Below, piece after piece: positions 25,597-36,338 of a stretch of 64,000 nucleotides of DNA. Below the pieces are notes generated by a model, which saw only the letters and a program-made list of their open reading frames with translations, did no database searches and was not told the DNA's origin. The stretch comes from Bacillus sp. 1780r2a1 (lineage in GTDB: Bacteria > Bacillota > Bacilli > Bacillales > Bacillaceae_H): contig CP099863.1 in the NCBI GenBank assembly GCA_024134725.1, positions 2,041,501 to 2,105,500 on the forward strand, in the 5' to 3' direction. The translations under genes and the position numbers were made by a program. Position 1 is the stretch's first letter, and every line of letters begins with the position of its first letter.

Positions 25597-26934
25597 TTAT
25601 TTTGATAAGCGTCTTATCAGTTCAGATTTTTCTTTTTCAAAGCCAGGTTTACCTAGTAAAGCAAACATATTTTTTTTATAAGCTTCAACACCTGGTTGGT
25701 CAAAGGGATTTACACCTAGTAATAATCCACTAATTGCACAAGCTTTTTCAAAGAAATAAACCATTTCTCCAAATGTAAATTCATTTAGTTCATCTAATTC
25801 AACAACTAAATTTGGTATATTTCCATCTACATGAGCTAGGACAGTTCCTTCAAATGCTTTTTTATTCACTTCATCCATTGTTTTTCCAGCTAGGAAATTC
25901 AATCCGTCAATATTAGAAGGGTCTTTTTCAATCGTTAGTTCAATACGAGCCTTTTTCACTTGAACCACTGTTTCAAATAAATCACGGCGACCTTCTTGAA
26001 CATATTGCCCCATAGAATGAAGATCGGTTGTAAAGTCAACAGAGGCAGGAAAAAGACCTTTTTGATCTTTGCCTTCACTTTCTCCAAACAATTGTTTCCA
26101 CCATTCAGAAACATAATGAAGGGAAGGTTCATAGTTAACTAGCAGTTCAATTAGTTTCCCTTTTCTATAAAGCACATTTCTTACAGCTGCATATTGATAA
26201 CTTTCATTCGTTAGAATGTCAGGATTGTTATACTTTTTAGCTGCGGAAGCTGCTCCATCCATCATTTTGTCTATATTAAGTCCAGCTGTAGCAATAGGTA
26301 ATAATCCTACTGCAGTAAGTATAGAGTATCTGCCTCCTACATTATTAGGAATGACAAAGGTTTCGTAACCTTCTTCGTCTGATAATTTCTTAAGTGCTCC
26401 ATTTGCTTGATCCGTAGTTACATAAATACGTTTTCTAGCTGCTTCTTTCCCATATTTTTTCTCCATGTAATCACGGAAGATACGAAAAGCAATAGCAGGT
26501 TCGGTTGTAGTACCAGATTTAGAGATAACATTGATAGAAATATCTTTTCCTTCTAATAACTCTAATAGGTGCGATACGTAAGTAGAGCTGATGTTTTGCC
26601 CAGCGAAATATATTTGAGTCGAATCACCCATTTGATTATGGAAGGTATGTGATAGTGCTTCAATTGCAGCTCTTGATCCTAAGTAAGACCCGCCAATACC
26701 AATAACAACTAAAGCATCAGAATTACTACGAATTCGTTTAGCAGCCTCTTTAATACGAGAAAATTCTTCTCTATTGTAAGTGATAGGTAGATCTACCCAT
26801 CCTAAGAAATCTGATCCAGGTCCTGTCTTTTCATGAAGCATGGAATGAGCAACTTGTACAAATTGACTTAAACTATCTATCTCTTTTTGTTGCATAAAAG
26901 GTTTTGCATTCGAATAATTGAAAGAAATCGTCAT
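25597..26934 (-). CDS. pgi: Glucose-6-phosphate isomerase
   Basis: A 445-residue phosphoglucose isomerase of usual Bacillus length. The sugar-phosphate binding segment [16 protein letters not shown] (about 136-151), [10 protein letters not shown] (about 77-86) and [11 protein letters not shown] are present. It interconverts glucose-6-phosphate and fructose-6-phosphate. As last gene behind zwf, tkt, gnd and tal it would return fructose-6-phosphate from the pentose phase to glucose-6-phosphate, closing an oxidative cycle. AAAGGAG precedes the ATG. The 204-base gap upstream may hold a promoter of its own. Confidence 0.96.
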   Translation of the reverse strand: MTISFNYSNAKPFMQQKEIDSLSQFVQVAHSMLHEKTGPGSDFLGWVDLPITYNREEFSRIKEAAKRIRSNSDALVVIGIGGSYLGSRAAIEALSHTFHNQMGDSTQIYFAGQNISSTYVSHLLELLEGKDISINVISKSGTTTEPAIAFRIFRDYMEKKYGKEAARKRIYVTTDQANGALKKLSDEEGYETFVIPNNVGGRYSILTAVGLLPIATAGLNIDKMMDGAASAAKKYNNPDILTNESYQYAAVRNVLYRKGKLIELLVNYEPSLHYVSEWWKQLFGESEGKDQKGLFPASVDFTTDLHSMGQYVQEGRRDLFETVVQVKKARIELTIEKDPSNIDGLNFLAGKTMDEVNKKAFEGTVLAHVDGNIPNLVVELDELNEFTFGEMVYFFEKACAISGLLLGVNPFDQPGVEAYKKNMFALLGKPGFEKEKSELIRRLSK

Positions 26935-27138
26935 ATAGTATTTCTCCTTTACAATAAGAGTAATGATCCTCTATATACGTACATTGAATAGCAAACAGAA
27001 TGCACATTCATTAATTTATATAGATAAAAAGCTTCATTTAGAGAAGGTGAGTAACCTTTTTGCAAATATTCTATACTAGTGACTTATAATGAGTAGATTA
27101 ACATTGTTTATTTGTTACTTACTTAAAATTAAATCTTT

Positions 27139-27807
27139 TTAGTTGTGGACAGTATTTTTCCAATCAGCTGCAAACTTTTCTAAACCTTGATCAGTTAAAG
27201 GATGTTTTACTAGTTGTTCAATAACTGAGTAAGGAATTGTGGCAATATGTGCACCAGCCAAAGCTACACGAGTAACGTGATCTGGATGTCTTACAGATGC
27301 TGCGATAATTTGAGAATCGATATTTTGCATACGGAATAATTCAGCAATTTTAGCAACTAATTGAACACCATCTTCTGAGATATCATCTAGACGTCCTAGG
27401 AATGGAGATACGTATGTTGCTCCTGCACGAGCTGCTAGAAGCGCTTGATTTACCGTGAAAATAAGTGTTACATTTGTTTTTACACCTTTCTTAGTAAGGT
27501 AACGTGTTGCTTCTAACCCAGCAATAGTCATTGGAAGCTTAATTGTAATGTTTTGGTCGCCACCGTTAATCTTAATTAGTTTTTCAGCTTGCTCAATCAT
27601 TTCTTCAGCTGTTACAGCATCGGGTGTTACTTCTGCCGATACTGATTCTACTTCAGGCACTGTTTTTAAGATTTCTTCAATCCGATCTTCAAACTTAACG
27701 CCTTCTTTTGCTACTAGAGATGGGTTAGTTGTAACGCCAGATAAAACACCAATTTTATATGCTTTTTTTATATCCTCAAGGTTTGCTGTATCAATAAAAA
27801 ATTTCAT
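27139..27807 (-). CDS. tal: Transaldolase, small FSA/TalC-type (copy 1)
   Basis: A 222-residue single-barrel transaldolase of the MipB/TalC subfamily. [13 protein letters not shown] at the start, [13 protein letters not shown] (about 24-36), and the Schiff-base lysine in NITIKLPMT near residue 90 are visible. It transfers dihydroxyacetone units in the non-oxidative pentose phase. Copy 2 at 51197-51865 is the same length and nearly identical. Operon position between gnd and pgi. Confidence 0.93.
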   Translation of the reverse strand: MKFFIDTANLEDIKKAYKIGVLSGVTTNPSLVAKEGVKFEDRIEEILKTVPEVESVSAEVTPDAVTAEEMIEQAEKLIKINGGDQNITIKLPMTIAGLEATRYLTKKGVKTNVTLIFTVNQALLAARAGATYVSPFLGRLDDISEDGVQLVAKIAELFRMQNIDSQIIAASVRHPDHVTRVALAGAHIATIPYSVIEQLVKHPLTDQGLEKFAADWKNTVHN

Positions 27808-27861
27808 CGTTTCATTCCTCCATGAATAATTTTCGTTTAATGTATGTGTTATTTATCATAA

Positions 27862-28755
27862 TTATTTTTTTTCTACAGCGTGACCGCCAAACTCATTGCG
27901 GAGAGCTGATACTACTTTTCCTGTAAATGTATCATCTTCAAGAGAACGATAGCGCATAAGTAGTGACATCGCAATAACAGGTGTAGCTGTTTGAAGATCT
28001 AAAGCTGTTTCTACGGTCCATTTTCCTTCACCTGAAGAATTCATAATCCCTTTAATGCTATCCAAGTTTGCATCTTTAGAGAACGCATTTTCTGTTAACT
28101 CCATAAGCCATGAACGAATAACAGAACCGTTATTCCACACTCTAGCTACTTTTTCGTAATCATAGTCAAATTCGCTTTTTTCAAGCACCTCAAACCCTTC
28201 ACCGATTGCAGCCATCATTCCGTATTCGATTCCATTATGCACCATTTTTAAGAAGTGACCACTTCCTGCTTTACCAGCATAAAAATAACCGTCTTTTACT
28301 GCTGTATCACAGAAAATTGGTTCAACTATTGCCCAGGCTTCAGGATCTCCTCCAATCATATAACAAGCCCCATTTCGAGCACCTGCCATTCCACCTGATG
28401 TTCCAACATCCATAAAATGAATACTATTCTCTTTTAGTTCATTGTACCGTCTAACGGACTCTTTATAGTGAGAGTTACCAGCTTCAATTATAATGTCTCC
28501 TTTTTCTAATAAAGGTGTTACTTCACTGATAACTGAATCTACAACAGTATGGGGAACCATTACCCAAAGTACACGGGGGGCTTTTAAAGAAGAAACCAGC
28601 TCCTTTAAAGTAAATGCACCTGTAGCTCCATACTCTATCATTTTTTCAACTGCATTTGGATTCACATCAAATGCTACAACATCATGATGTTGATCCAATA
28701 AATTTTGCCCTAGATTGATCCCCATTTTTCCTAAACCAACTAATCCTACTTGCAC
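27862..28755 (-). CDS. gnd: 6-phosphogluconate dehydrogenase, short (YqeC-type) form
   Basis: A 297-residue protein: GLGKMGINLGQNL nucleotide-binding turn (about 7-19), DVGTSGGMAGARNGACYMIGG substrate loop, and catalytic Lys in GHFLKMVHNGIEYGMM. This is the short form lacking the long C-terminal tail of the 470-residue enzymes; such forms are often NAD-preferring, and an Asp after the second strand (VVAFDVN) agrees. It oxidatively decarboxylates 6-phosphogluconate to ribulose-5-phosphate. The start is GTG after AGGAGGAG. Confidence 0.92.
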   Translation of the reverse strand: MQVGLVGLGKMGINLGQNLLDQHHDVVAFDVNPNAVEKMIEYGATGAFTLKELVSSLKAPRVLWVMVPHTVVDSVISEVTPLLEKGDIIIEAGNSHYKESVRRYNELKENSIHFMDVGTSGGMAGARNGACYMIGGDPEAWAIVEPIFCDTAVKDGYFYAGKAGSGHFLKMVHNGIEYGMMAAIGEGFEVLEKSEFDYDYEKVARVWNNGSVIRSWLMELTENAFSKDANLDSIKGIMNSSGEGKWTVETALDLQTATPVIAMSLLMRYRSLEDDTFTGKVVSALRNEFGGHAVEKK

Positions 28756-28856
28756 AGTAATCTCCTCCTGTAGATATCATTTAGTTTTATATATTTTCTA
28801 TATTTAGTGAGAGATAGAAGAAAGAATGATGTCTTTACTTCTACCTGCTCTTGTTA

Positions 28857-30851
28857 TTATGCTTTTAATAAATTGTTTGCAACTTTAGTAACATTCTCTT
28901 CACTAAATCCAAATAACTTCATTACTTCAGCACCTGTTCCTGAAGCACCGAATGTTTCGATGGATAAAACTTTGCCATTTGGACCTACAAAGCGTTCCCA
29001 CCCTAGAGAAATCCCCATCTCTAAAGAAATACGTTTTGAAACGGATGTAGGAAGAATACGCTCTTGGTATTCTCTTGATTGTGCGTCAAAGAGCTCCCAG
29101 CTAGGCATAGCTACGACACGAACAGATACATTTTCAAGCTCTAATTGTGCTTTTACATTTACGGCTAACGATACCTCTGAACCTGTAGCAATTAAAATAA
29201 TGTCAGGGTTATCGTTCGTTTCGGTTAGAATATATGCACCTTTAGAAAGATTTTCAATGCTTCCTTTCGTCTCCTCGAAAACAGGTAAATTTTGACGGCT
29301 AAGAACTAAAGCCACAGGTCCTTCATTCTGCTGCAACGCATATGTCCAAGCACTTGCAGTTTCATTAGCATCAGATGGACGTATAACTGTAAGTCCAGGA
29401 ATTGCTCTAAGAGCAGCTAAGTGTTCTATTGGCTCATGAGTCGGCCCGTCTTCTCCAACAGCAATAGAGTCATGTGTAAATACATATGTGATAGGTAGCT
29501 TTTGCAATGCTGCTAGGCGAATAGATGGACGTAAGTAGTCATTAAAAACAAAGAATGTGCTGACAAATGGTTTTACTCCACCGTGAAGAGCCATTCCGTT
29601 TCCTGCGGCTCCCATTGCATGTTCACGTACTCCGAAATAAACATTTCGGTTCCCGAAATATCCAGGTGTATATGGCCCTTCATCTCTTATATCTGTCATC
29701 GTTGAATGTGACAAATCTGCACTTCCTCCAAATATAGACGGAACAAGTTTAATAAAGTGATTAATGGATTCGCCACTGGCAACACGAGTTGAAATAGATT
29801 TTTCTGTATCAAAAGTCAAAATATCTTTTACTTCAATTAACGCTTCTCCCTTTATAGCACTATCTAGTTCATTCGCTAATAAAGGATACGCTTCTTTATA
29901 AGAGTCAAATAACTCATTCCATTGTTCCTCTTTTGTCATACCTTGTTTCTTTAGCTGCTCAAAATGACTTTTAACTTCCTGTGGAACAAAGAATTTTTCT
30001 TCGTATGGCCAACCATACGCTTGTTTTGTTGCTTTTGCTTCTTCTTCGCCTAATGGATTACCATGAGCTTTATTTGTTCCAGCAACTTTTGGACTACCAT
30101 AACCGATAATAGTTCTAACTTCGATAAGAGTCGGTTGATCTGTATTTTGTTTAGCTAATTTAATTGCTTTAGTAATCTCTTCTACACTATTTCCATCTTC
30201 TACTCGTAAATACTGCCAGTTTACAGATTCAGCTCGTTTTTGAATATTTTCTGAAAAAGAAAGGTTTAATTCGCCATCTAATGAGATATCATTAGAATCG
30301 TATAATGCAATAAGTTTACCAAGCTTCATATGACCAGCCATCGACATGGCTTCATAAGAAATTCCTTCCATTAAATCTCCATCACCTACCAAAGTATACG
30401 TATAGTGATCGATAATAGGGAATTTTTCTTTATTAAATTTTGCAGCTAAATGCGCTTCTGCCATAGCCATTCCAACAGCATTAGCAATTCCTTGTCCTAA
30501 AGGACCTGTAGTTGCCTCAACACCATCTGTATGACTAAATTCCGGATGACCAGGCGTTTTGCTGTTTAATTTACGGAAATTCTTTAAATCATCTATTGTT
30601 ACATCGTATCCACTAAGGTGAAGCATGCTATATAGCAAACTAGAACCGTGTCCAGCAGAAAGAACAAAACGATCTCGGTTAAACCATTTTGCGTTCTTAG
30701 GATTATGATGTAAGTGATTTGCCCATAGTGCGTATGTCATTGGAGCAGCACCCATTGGAAGACCTGGATGGCCAGAATTAGCACTATTAATTGCATCTAT
30801 AGATAATGTTCGAATAGTGTTTACAGCTAATGTTTTAATATTATGATTCAC
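28857..30851 (-). CDS. tkt: Transketolase
   Basis: A 664-residue thiamine-diphosphate enzyme. Hallmarks are [16 protein letters not shown] near residue 25, the TPP/Mg motif [13 protein letters not shown] near 154, and [21 protein letters not shown] near 467. It moves two-carbon units between ketose and aldose phosphates. The start is GTG (30851), nine bases after AGGAGG; a longer upstream frame lies over the zwf end and is rejected. It sits 31 bases downstream of zwf. Confidence 0.96.
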   Translation of the reverse strand: MNHNIKTLAVNTIRTLSIDAINSANSGHPGLPMGAAPMTYALWANHLHHNPKNAKWFNRDRFVLSAGHGSSLLYSMLHLSGYDVTIDDLKNFRKLNSKTPGHPEFSHTDGVEATTGPLGQGIANAVGMAMAEAHLAAKFNKEKFPIIDHYTYTLVGDGDLMEGISYEAMSMAGHMKLGKLIALYDSNDISLDGELNLSFSENIQKRAESVNWQYLRVEDGNSVEEITKAIKLAKQNTDQPTLIEVRTIIGYGSPKVAGTNKAHGNPLGEEEAKATKQAYGWPYEEKFFVPQEVKSHFEQLKKQGMTKEEQWNELFDSYKEAYPLLANELDSAIKGEALIEVKDILTFDTEKSISTRVASGESINHFIKLVPSIFGGSADLSHSTMTDIRDEGPYTPGYFGNRNVYFGVREHAMGAAGNGMALHGGVKPFVSTFFVFNDYLRPSIRLAALQKLPITYVFTHDSIAVGEDGPTHEPIEHLAALRAIPGLTVIRPSDANETASAWTYALQQNEGPVALVLSRQNLPVFEETKGSIENLSKGAYILTETNDNPDIILIATGSEVSLAVNVKAQLELENVSVRVVAMPSWELFDAQSREYQERILPTSVSKRISLEMGISLGWERFVGPNGKVLSIETFGASGTGAEVMKLFGFSEENVTKVANNLLKA

Positions 30852-30882
30852 GGAATTTTTCCTCCTAGTAATGTTTGAGTTC

Positions 30883-32385
30883 TTAGATAGATACAATTGT
30901 ATTTGGATTATGAACAACTTCTGAATCAAGCCACCACTTAAATCCATCTTCTTTTAGTAAACGATTAGCCTCCTCTGGTCCATAGGATCCTGATAAATAT
31001 GAATGAAGAGGTAAGAGATTTTCTTCAAAAGCTTCCAGAATTGGTTGCACCCATTTCCAAGATAATTCAACTTCTTTCCAATGAGCAAAAAACGTAGAAT
31101 CCCCACGAAATGCATCAAAAATTAGTCTTTCGTACGCTTCTGGTACGCCCTTACTTTCAGTCGAAAAGTTCACTCTTACAGGCTCCATTTTCCCATTATT
31201 TAATGGATTTTTACTATTGAGCTGAAGAGAGATATTTTCATTTGGATTAATTTCAATAATTAAAAGGTTTGGTTCGACGCCCTCATTTTGATTCACATAT
31301 AAATCTTTTAGTGAATCTTTAAACTCAATTACAATTCGAGTCGATTTCTCTTTCATTCGTTTTCCTGTGCGAATATAGAATGGCACTCCTTCCCAAAACG
31401 GATTATCAATCCACAAACGAGCAGCTACAAAAGTATTGTTTTGAGACGAGTCACTTACCCCAGGTTCTTCTAAGTATCCTGCAACCGAGTGACCATCAAT
31501 TTCCCCTCTGTTATACTGACCTCGAACGACGTGTAAATAGGCGTCCTCTTTTTTGACTGGGCGAAGAGATTCAATTACTTTCTTTTTTTCTTCTCGAATG
31601 TCGTCTGCCCTAATTTGTTTAGGTAAATGCATTGCTGTCATCATTACCATCTGTAACATATGATTTTGAACCATATCACGAATGGCACCTGCCTGATCAT
31701 AATAGCCAGCTCTCTCCTCGACGCCAACTGTTTCACTCGCTGTGATTTGAACATTGGCTATATATTGATTGTTCCATAAAGATTGAAGAATAGGATTTGC
31801 AAACTCCAAAGCTTCTAAGTTTTGAATCATAGGTTTTCCAAGATAGTGATCAATTCGATAAATTTCTTCTTCTTTAAAAGCTTCGCTTAGTTTGTTATTT
31901 AGATTACGAGCAGATTCCAAATCGTGTCCAAATGGTTTTTCAATAATGAGACGCTTCCATCCCTGTGTAGTACCTAATCCACTTTTCTTAATGTTTAAGG
32001 CAATAACATCAAAGAACTCTGGGGCAACAGATAGATAGAACATTCGGTTCTGAGGAATATTCAATTCTTCTTCAAGTCGTTGAACAAGGTTTAACAACTT
32101 TCTATAGTCTTTGATATCGGTAGCGTCTAATTTACTATAGCGAAAGTTTTTAATAAATTCTTCTACCTTAAAATGATCATTTATTAAACGTCTTGAAAAT
32201 GTTTGTATAGATTCTTTCACATAATTTTGAAACTCATTATCAGACATTTCTTTTCTACCTAGACCAATAATAGAAAATGTTTGAGGTGTTTTTTGATCGA
32301 TATATAAATTATATAGAGCGGGGAAAATTTTCCTTTTAGCTAAATCGCCTGTTGCTCCATACAAGACAAAGGTCATCGATTCCAT
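30883..32385 (-). CDS. zwf: Glucose-6-phosphate 1-dehydrogenase (copy 1)
   Basis: A 500-residue full-length enzyme. The nucleotide motif [16 protein letters not shown] (about 10-25) and the catalytic signature [13 protein letters not shown] (about 177-189) are visible. It oxidises glucose-6-phosphate to 6-phosphogluconolactone with NADP, the committing and main NADPH-forming step of the pentose pathway. First gene of a five-gene operon; its promoter carries a GTTAC-N5-GTAAC operator. A second zwf lies at 52130-53620. Confidence 0.97.
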   Translation of the reverse strand: MESMTFVLYGATGDLAKRKIFPALYNLYIDQKTPQTFSIIGLGRKEMSDNEFQNYVKESIQTFSRRLINDHFKVEEFIKNFRYSKLDATDIKDYRKLLNLVQRLEEELNIPQNRMFYLSVAPEFFDVIALNIKKSGLGTTQGWKRLIIEKPFGHDLESARNLNNKLSEAFKEEEIYRIDHYLGKPMIQNLEALEFANPILQSLWNNQYIANVQITASETVGVEERAGYYDQAGAIRDMVQNHMLQMVMMTAMHLPKQIRADDIREEKKKVIESLRPVKKEDAYLHVVRGQYNRGEIDGHSVAGYLEEPGVSDSSQNNTFVAARLWIDNPFWEGVPFYIRTGKRMKEKSTRIVIEFKDSLKDLYVNQNEGVEPNLLIIEINPNENISLQLNSKNPLNNGKMEPVRVNFSTESKGVPEAYERLIFDAFRGDSTFFAHWKEVELSWKWVQPILEAFEENLLPLHSYLSGSYGPEEANRLLKEDGFKWWLDSEVVHNPNTIVSI

Positions 32386-32493
32386 TTTTATTCCTCCTTT
32401 TTGATTAAAGCTATCTTTCTCGTGATGTAAGTACTAATCAGTTCAAAAGTAAAAGATGTTAAAAGTAATTACTTTGATACTTTTTATCACATA

Positions 32494-32539
32494 AGTTACT
32501 TTATGTAACTATAATAACTTTTAATTTATACTTCGTCAA
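32494..32539 (-). promoter_or_regulatory. zwf promoter with GTTAC-N5-GTAAC operator at the start site
   Basis: Minus strand TTGACG (32534-32539), exact 17-base spacer, TATTAT (32511-32516), followed directly by the dyad AGTTACATAAAGTAACT (32494-32510). The dyad's core is identical to the one at 34238-34252 and similar to 36254-36268. Placement over the transcription start points to a repressor. The remainder of 32386-32761 shows no gene. Confidence 0.8.
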
Positions 32540-32761
32540 GTTAAACGCGTTTGATTTTAAAATCCTTTTAAAGTATTGTTTTTTATATAATTAGACAGGA
32601 TTAAAAACCATCTGTTCATCTTATTTAAAGAGCAATATATATACTTAGTTACTAAATGTAAAATCATTAACAAGTTGTAGTATTCTGTTCCATCGTCCTT
32701 TACTTTTTCAAAAATTTGGTTGCTTAATTTGAAAAGATAGCAATCTGAAAATACGTTTTTC

Positions 32762-33433
32762 TTATATCCGCTTCTTAATGACAACATTATTTTCTTGACC
32801 TATTGTAATAACACTCTCAGCCATTTCTACAAATAATCCGTTTTCAACAACACCAGGAATCATATTAAGTTCTCTCTCTAAGACTTTAGGGGACAAAATA
32901 TCAGAGAAAGAACAGTCAAGGATGTAGTTACCGTTATCAGTCTTAAAAGGCTTGCCTTTTGACTCACGGAGATTAACGTTTCCTCCCAATCTATAAATAT
33001 TCTTTTTAGTCACTTCAACTCCGAAAGGGATTACTTCAACTGGAAGAAGAAATGATCCTAATTTTTCAACTAACTTAGATGAGTCCGCCACAACTATAAA
33101 AGTCTTAGCTTCTCTAGCAACGATTTTCTCTCTTAGAAGGGCACCACCACCACCTTTAAGAAGGTCTAGTTCAGAACTAACTTCATCAGCTCCGTCAATA
33201 GCTATATCAATTTGCTCAACATCCTCAAATTTAGAAATAGGAATCCCGAACTTTTTTGCTAATTCTTCCGTTTGAATAGAAGTAGGAATTCCTGTAATAT
33301 GAAGTCCTTGTTTAACTAATTGTCCAAGTTTACGAATTGTATAAAAGACCGTTGATCCCGTCCCCAATCCCACTACCATATTATCTTCTACAAAATCTAC
33401 TGCTTTTTCACCAATTATCTGTTTTTCGTTCAC
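32762..33433 (-). CDS. rpiA: Ribose-5-phosphate isomerase A
   Basis: A 223-residue RpiA. GLGTGSTVFYTIRKLG (phosphate loop, about 23-38), DGADEV and KGGGGALLREK (catalytic region) are all present. It interconverts ribulose- and ribose-5-phosphate. The start is a GTG with GGAGGTGG a few bases upstream; the ATG ahead of it overlaps that site. Separated from the upstream uncharacterised gene by about 180 bases and from zwf by about 375 bases, so co-transcription with either is uncertain. Confidence 0.93.
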   Translation of the reverse strand: MNEKQIIGEKAVDFVEDNMVVGLGTGSTVFYTIRKLGQLVKQGLHITGIPTSIQTEELAKKFGIPISKFEDVEQIDIAIDGADEVSSELDLLKGGGGALLREKIVAREAKTFIVVADSSKLVEKLGSFLLPVEVIPFGVEVTKKNIYRLGGNVNLRESKGKPFKTDNGNYILDCSFSDILSPKVLERELNMIPGVVENGLFVEMAESVITIGQENNVVIKKRI

Positions 33434-33615
33434 ATTCCCACCTCCTCTCATATCTCTACATTGAGTGTTATTATAAAAACATTTTATTCTACATCTTACC
33501 TACCGGACTTTTATATAACTTAACCTATAGATATACTCGGTTTTTTTAATAGGTGATTCACTAATTAAATTAAATAAACATTATTTTTCTTTACATTATG
33601 CTTTGCTTCAGTAAA

Positions 33616-34110
33616 TTAAACGTTCTCTCCTTCTATTGAAACTTCTTCTAAATCTCCACGTTTAAATTGACTTAACTTATCTAAAAATTTTATAGTTCCT
33701 AAAACTGCTTTTATATCTTCTTCTGTCTGCACATCTTTGTCTTTCTCTTGTTTAATCATTTCACTTACCGCTTGTTTGAAAGCCTCTGTTTCAATTAGCC
33801 AATCTCCGATTAACTCTTTTGTAGCCTGTTTTTCAGCCGCAGTTTTCACTGCAAATAAACTTTCTGTATCAGGATCTCTTAATGTAATTGTGTTATAGTC
33901 ATCACTCATTGTAATACCAAAATAATGTTTTTGATTTGCATAGTATTTTTTCTCTCCTAAAAGAAAATAGTTAATTCCTAAAATAATCTCATAAAAATAA
34001 TTATCTGAAGTAGGAGAATGGATTTCACTTACTTCAACATTTCCTATTACATCTAAATAAACTTCCAAACCACGACTTGTTTCAAGTACCCTTGTATCTA
34101 TGGTATTCAT
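33616..34110 (-). CDS. Uncharacterised protein linked to pentose-phosphate genes (family member 1)
   Basis: A 164-residue soluble protein with no recognised domain. It is paralogous to the product at 50611-51087: shared features are RGLEVYLD/HGLEVYID near the start, INYFLLGEKKYY/IDYFLLEEHKYY, F.I.MS.(D/E).., SLFAVK/SLFGVK and L(I/L)(G/S)DWLI(E/K)T, then a charged helical tail. Both copies sit next to zwf/tal genes, which links the family to the pentose pathway or its stress regulon. The ATG at 34110 follows AGAGG at seven bases. Its promoter carries the GTTAC-N5-GTAAC operator. Confidence 0.8.
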   Translation of the reverse strand: MNTIDTRVLETSRGLEVYLDVIGNVEVSEIHSPTSDNYFYEIILGINYFLLGEKKYYANQKHYFGITMSDDYNTITLRDPDTESLFAVKTAAEKQATKELIGDWLIETEAFKQAVSEMIKQEKDKDVQTEEDIKAVLGTIKFLDKLSQFKRGDLEEVSIEGENV

Positions 34111-34237
34111 TTTCACGCCTCTTTCTAAAAAAATTAGTTATATGATCTTCATATCTTTTCTAGATATCTTTCTCAATTTACAATGTTGCATAATAACAAG
34201 TTATTATTTATAACTTTTAGTAACTTTAATAACCTTT

Positions 34238-34283
34238 GTTACTTTATGTAACAGATAATATTCCTATATTAGACTTTTGTCAA
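34238..34283 (-). promoter_or_regulatory. Promoter with GTTAC-N5-GTAAC operator for the uncharacterised pentose-linked gene
   Basis: Minus strand TTGACA (34278-34283), 17-base spacer, TATTAT (34255-34260), two bases, then GTTACATAAAGTAAC (34238-34252). The architecture is the same as at zwf. A further small dyad AATAAC-AA-GTTATT (34192-34205) lies in the leader. Confidence 0.8.
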
Positions 34284-34496
34284 GAAATTAGTTGTTACTT
34301 CACTTATTACATCGTTATAAATAATTTAATCACGTATTATCAAACCACTAAAAAGCTTCAATCGTAGCATTATCCTTTTAATTCTTAAGTTTATGCTTTA
34401 CAAATTGTGCTATTGGATCTTGTTGTTTTATTGAAAATGGCATTTAAATTAACACGTTCTTCTTATTATTAAATGAAGCATTCTTGTATAATGAAT

Positions 34497-34566
34497 AGTT
34501 ACTTTTTAACTTTAAAGTTATTTAAAATAACATTTATTCTCTATTGCAGATCATTTTTGGTATAAT
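34497..34566 (+). promoter_or_regulatory. Possible promoter and degenerate operator for the HxlR-type gene
   Basis: An extended -10 TGGTATAAT (box 34561-34566) lies about 83 bases before the start, without a good -35. Farther upstream AGTTACTTTTTAACT (34497-34511) resembles the regulon dyad with one base less spacing. The rest of 34111-34648 shows no gene. Confidence 0.35.
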
Positions 34567-34648
34567 ATGCATTGTAGACCTTATGATAATTACAATAAAT
34601 ATATATATTGATTTATACACTTAAATTAACTTTAAGGAGGTTAAATAT

Positions 34649-34966
34649 ATGGAAAACCAAAAAGAGTTATGCCCTAAGGTAGAGAAGAGTTTTGAGCTGA
34701 TTGGAAAAAGGTGGACAGGTTTAATTATTTATGTTCTAATGAGTGGGCCCAAACGCTTTAGTGAATTAAATGAAATGATTCCAGTTTTAAGCAATCGCGT
34801 TCTTACAGAACGAATTAAAGAACTTGAAGAGAACGGAATAGTCATACGCCATGTCATACCTGAAAGACCTATACGCTCAGAATATCTATTGACTAAAAAA
34901 GGCACAGAACTTGGTAAAATTCTTGGACCTATCAGTCAGTGGGCTGAAAGTTGGGTTAATGATTAA
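34649..34966 (+). CDS. HxlR/DUF24-family transcriptional regulator (YodB/CatR-like) with N-terminal Cys
   Basis: A 105-residue winged-helix protein. ELCPKVEKSFELIGKRWTGL at residues 7-26 matches the B. subtilis YodB/CatR N-terminus, where the single conserved Cys (here Cys8) senses quinones and other electrophiles by thiol modification. SELNEMIPVLSNRVLTERIKELEENG is the recognition helix region. Such proteins repress detoxification genes including azoreductase. The gene precedes an azoreductase gene on the same strand and lies within the pentose-phosphate island. AAGGAGG precedes the ATG. Confidence 0.9.
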   Translation: MENQKELCPKVEKSFELIGKRWTGLIIYVLMSGPKRFSELNEMIPVLSNRVLTERIKELEENGIVIRHVIPERPIRSEYLLTKKGTELGKILGPISQWAESWVND

Positions 34967-35113
34967 ATTAGCCAGCGAAATGAGTTTTAAATTATATAAA
35001 ATGAATTGAAAAACTTCAAAGATAGGCAATGTATTGAAGTTAGTATAAAGTAATGAAATACAGCTATAAGAAAAATTTTAAAAAAGGTATATTAAGAAAG
35101 GCAGGAAAAATAT

Positions 35114-35749
35114 ATGTCAAATCTTCTTTATATTACTGCACATCCTCTTGATAAAGAACATTCTTACAGCATGGCAGTAGGAAGTGAGTTTATCGAATTG
35201 TATAAAAGACTAAATCCAAATGATGAAGTTGTTCATTTAGATTTGTATAAAGCTGATATCCCTTATCTCGATGCTGATGTTTTTAGCGGATGGGAAAAAC
35301 TTCGTTCAGGTATTTCTTTTAATGAGCTGTCATCTAGTGAAAGAGAAAAAGTAGGACGCTTAGCTGAACTAGGTGCACAATTTTTATTAGCTGATAAATA
35401 TGTATTTGTCACACCTATGTGGAACTTCTCAATTCCAGCTATTATGAAAACATATATTGATGCAATAGCTGTATCAGGTAAAACCTTCAAATATAGCAAA
35501 GAAGGGTCGAGTGGTTTATTAACAGGAAAAAAAGCCCTTCATATACAAGCACGTGGAGATATCTATTCAGAAGGGCCAGAAGTTAGTAGAGAAATGGGGC
35601 ACTCTTACCTAGAAGTTATGATGGATTTTTTTGGTGTATCCTCTTTCGAAGGAATAATTATAGAAGGCCAGGCAAAGTTTCCTGAACAAGCACAAGAGAT
35701 TAAGGAAAAAGCAATTATTGAAGCTAAAGAAGCAGCAAAGAATTTTTAA
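35114..35749 (+). CDS. azoR: FMN-dependent NADH-azoreductase / quinone oxidoreductase
   Basis: A 211-residue flavodoxin-like enzyme of the AzoR family. [16 protein letters not shown] begins the FMN site, [20 protein letters not shown] (about 96-115) is the family signature. It reduces quinones and azo compounds with two electrons from NAD(P)H, protecting from redox cycling. In B. subtilis the homologues azoR1/azoR2 are controlled by YodB or MhqR, so the HxlR gene just upstream fits. A dyad-like AGTTAGTATAAAGTAA near 35038 resembles the regulon site imperfectly. A terminator follows. Confidence 0.92.
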   Translation: MSNLLYITAHPLDKEHSYSMAVGSEFIELYKRLNPNDEVVHLDLYKADIPYLDADVFSGWEKLRSGISFNELSSSEREKVGRLAELGAQFLLADKYVFVTPMWNFSIPAIMKTYIDAIAVSGKTFKYSKEGSSGLLTGKKALHIQARGDIYSEGPEVSREMGHSYLEVMMDFFGVSSFEGIIIEGQAKFPEQAQEIKEKAIIEAKEAAKNF

Positions 35750-35843
35750 AATCTAATTTTATATACAATCTGATTTCTATTTATATATATCGAGCGCTAA
35801 TCTTTAAAAAAAGATGCTGAGAGCATAATTCTTTAACAGCCTG

Positions 35844-35881
35844 AAAAAGAACCTCTATGAGTACATAGAGGTTCTTTTTTT
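35844..35881. terminator. Terminator after azoR
   Basis: Perfect 16-base stem (35844-35859 with 35864-35879), four-base loop, T-run. Confidence 0.85.
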
Positions 35882-36232
35882 AATTATAGTTTCTTTTATT
35901 TATTAGAATTTATGAACAACCTCTTTTGCTGGAGCATTCCCTTATACTTTCATTTCTTCTGACTTATGCCCCAATTACTACTTGTCCTTTTATATGGAGA
36001 TGCATCCCAAAATAAATTGATCATAATACCAATATAACCCTCCCGTTTCAAGTGCTGCACTAGAAGCTTTAGGTACATCCTAGCCTTTACCTAGATGTGT
36101 TTTTTATATTAGAGCTATTTAATTATTTAATCAAAACTATGTAAATAATACAGTAACTTAATTGCCGGAGTTTTTTGTTTGTCTTCATATATAATATATG
36201 ATTTATATCTACTCTATTCAAAGATTAATAAG
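35882..36232. other. Intergenic stretch with possible coding debris
   Basis: No intact gene. Minus-strand readings between about 36080 and 35900 give protein-like pieces in two frames (for example VPKASSAALETGGLYWYYD and REGYIGIMINLFWDASPYKR), broken by shifts and stops. This may be a decayed gene, but no family is recognised. Confidence 0.25.
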
Positions 36233-36268
36233 TTGACTATTTTTATAAACCTAGTTACTATAAGTAAC
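36233..36268 (+). promoter_or_regulatory. glcU promoter with GTTAC-N5-GTAAC operator over the -10 box
   Basis: TTGACT (36233-36238), 17-base spacer, TACTAT (36256-36261). The dyad GTTACTATAAGTAAC (36254-36268) covers the -10, so a bound protein would exclude RNA polymerase. Confidence 0.75.
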
Positions 36269-36338
36269 ATAAAGTGACAAGAGTGAACACAACGCTTTAT
36301 AAATATTTAAAGAGTTTAGGAAAGAAGGTTTAAATTAA

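Noticed and set aside
26993-27004. GAATGCACATTC upstream of pgi, similar to the CG-centred operator of the catabolic operon
   Set aside because: It is shorter, has the central CG changed, and is attached to an unrelated operon; a chance near-palindrome is more likely.
32557-32787. 76-codon minus-strand frame between rpiA and zwf
   Set aside because: It overlaps the end of rpiA, covers the zwf upstream region, has no ribosome site and an unlikely composition.
35806-35845. CTGAGA-containing sequence after azoR, reminiscent of a TPP riboswitch
   Set aside because: Only the short CTGAGAG match is present; the other conserved THI-box segments and any downstream thiamine gene are missing.
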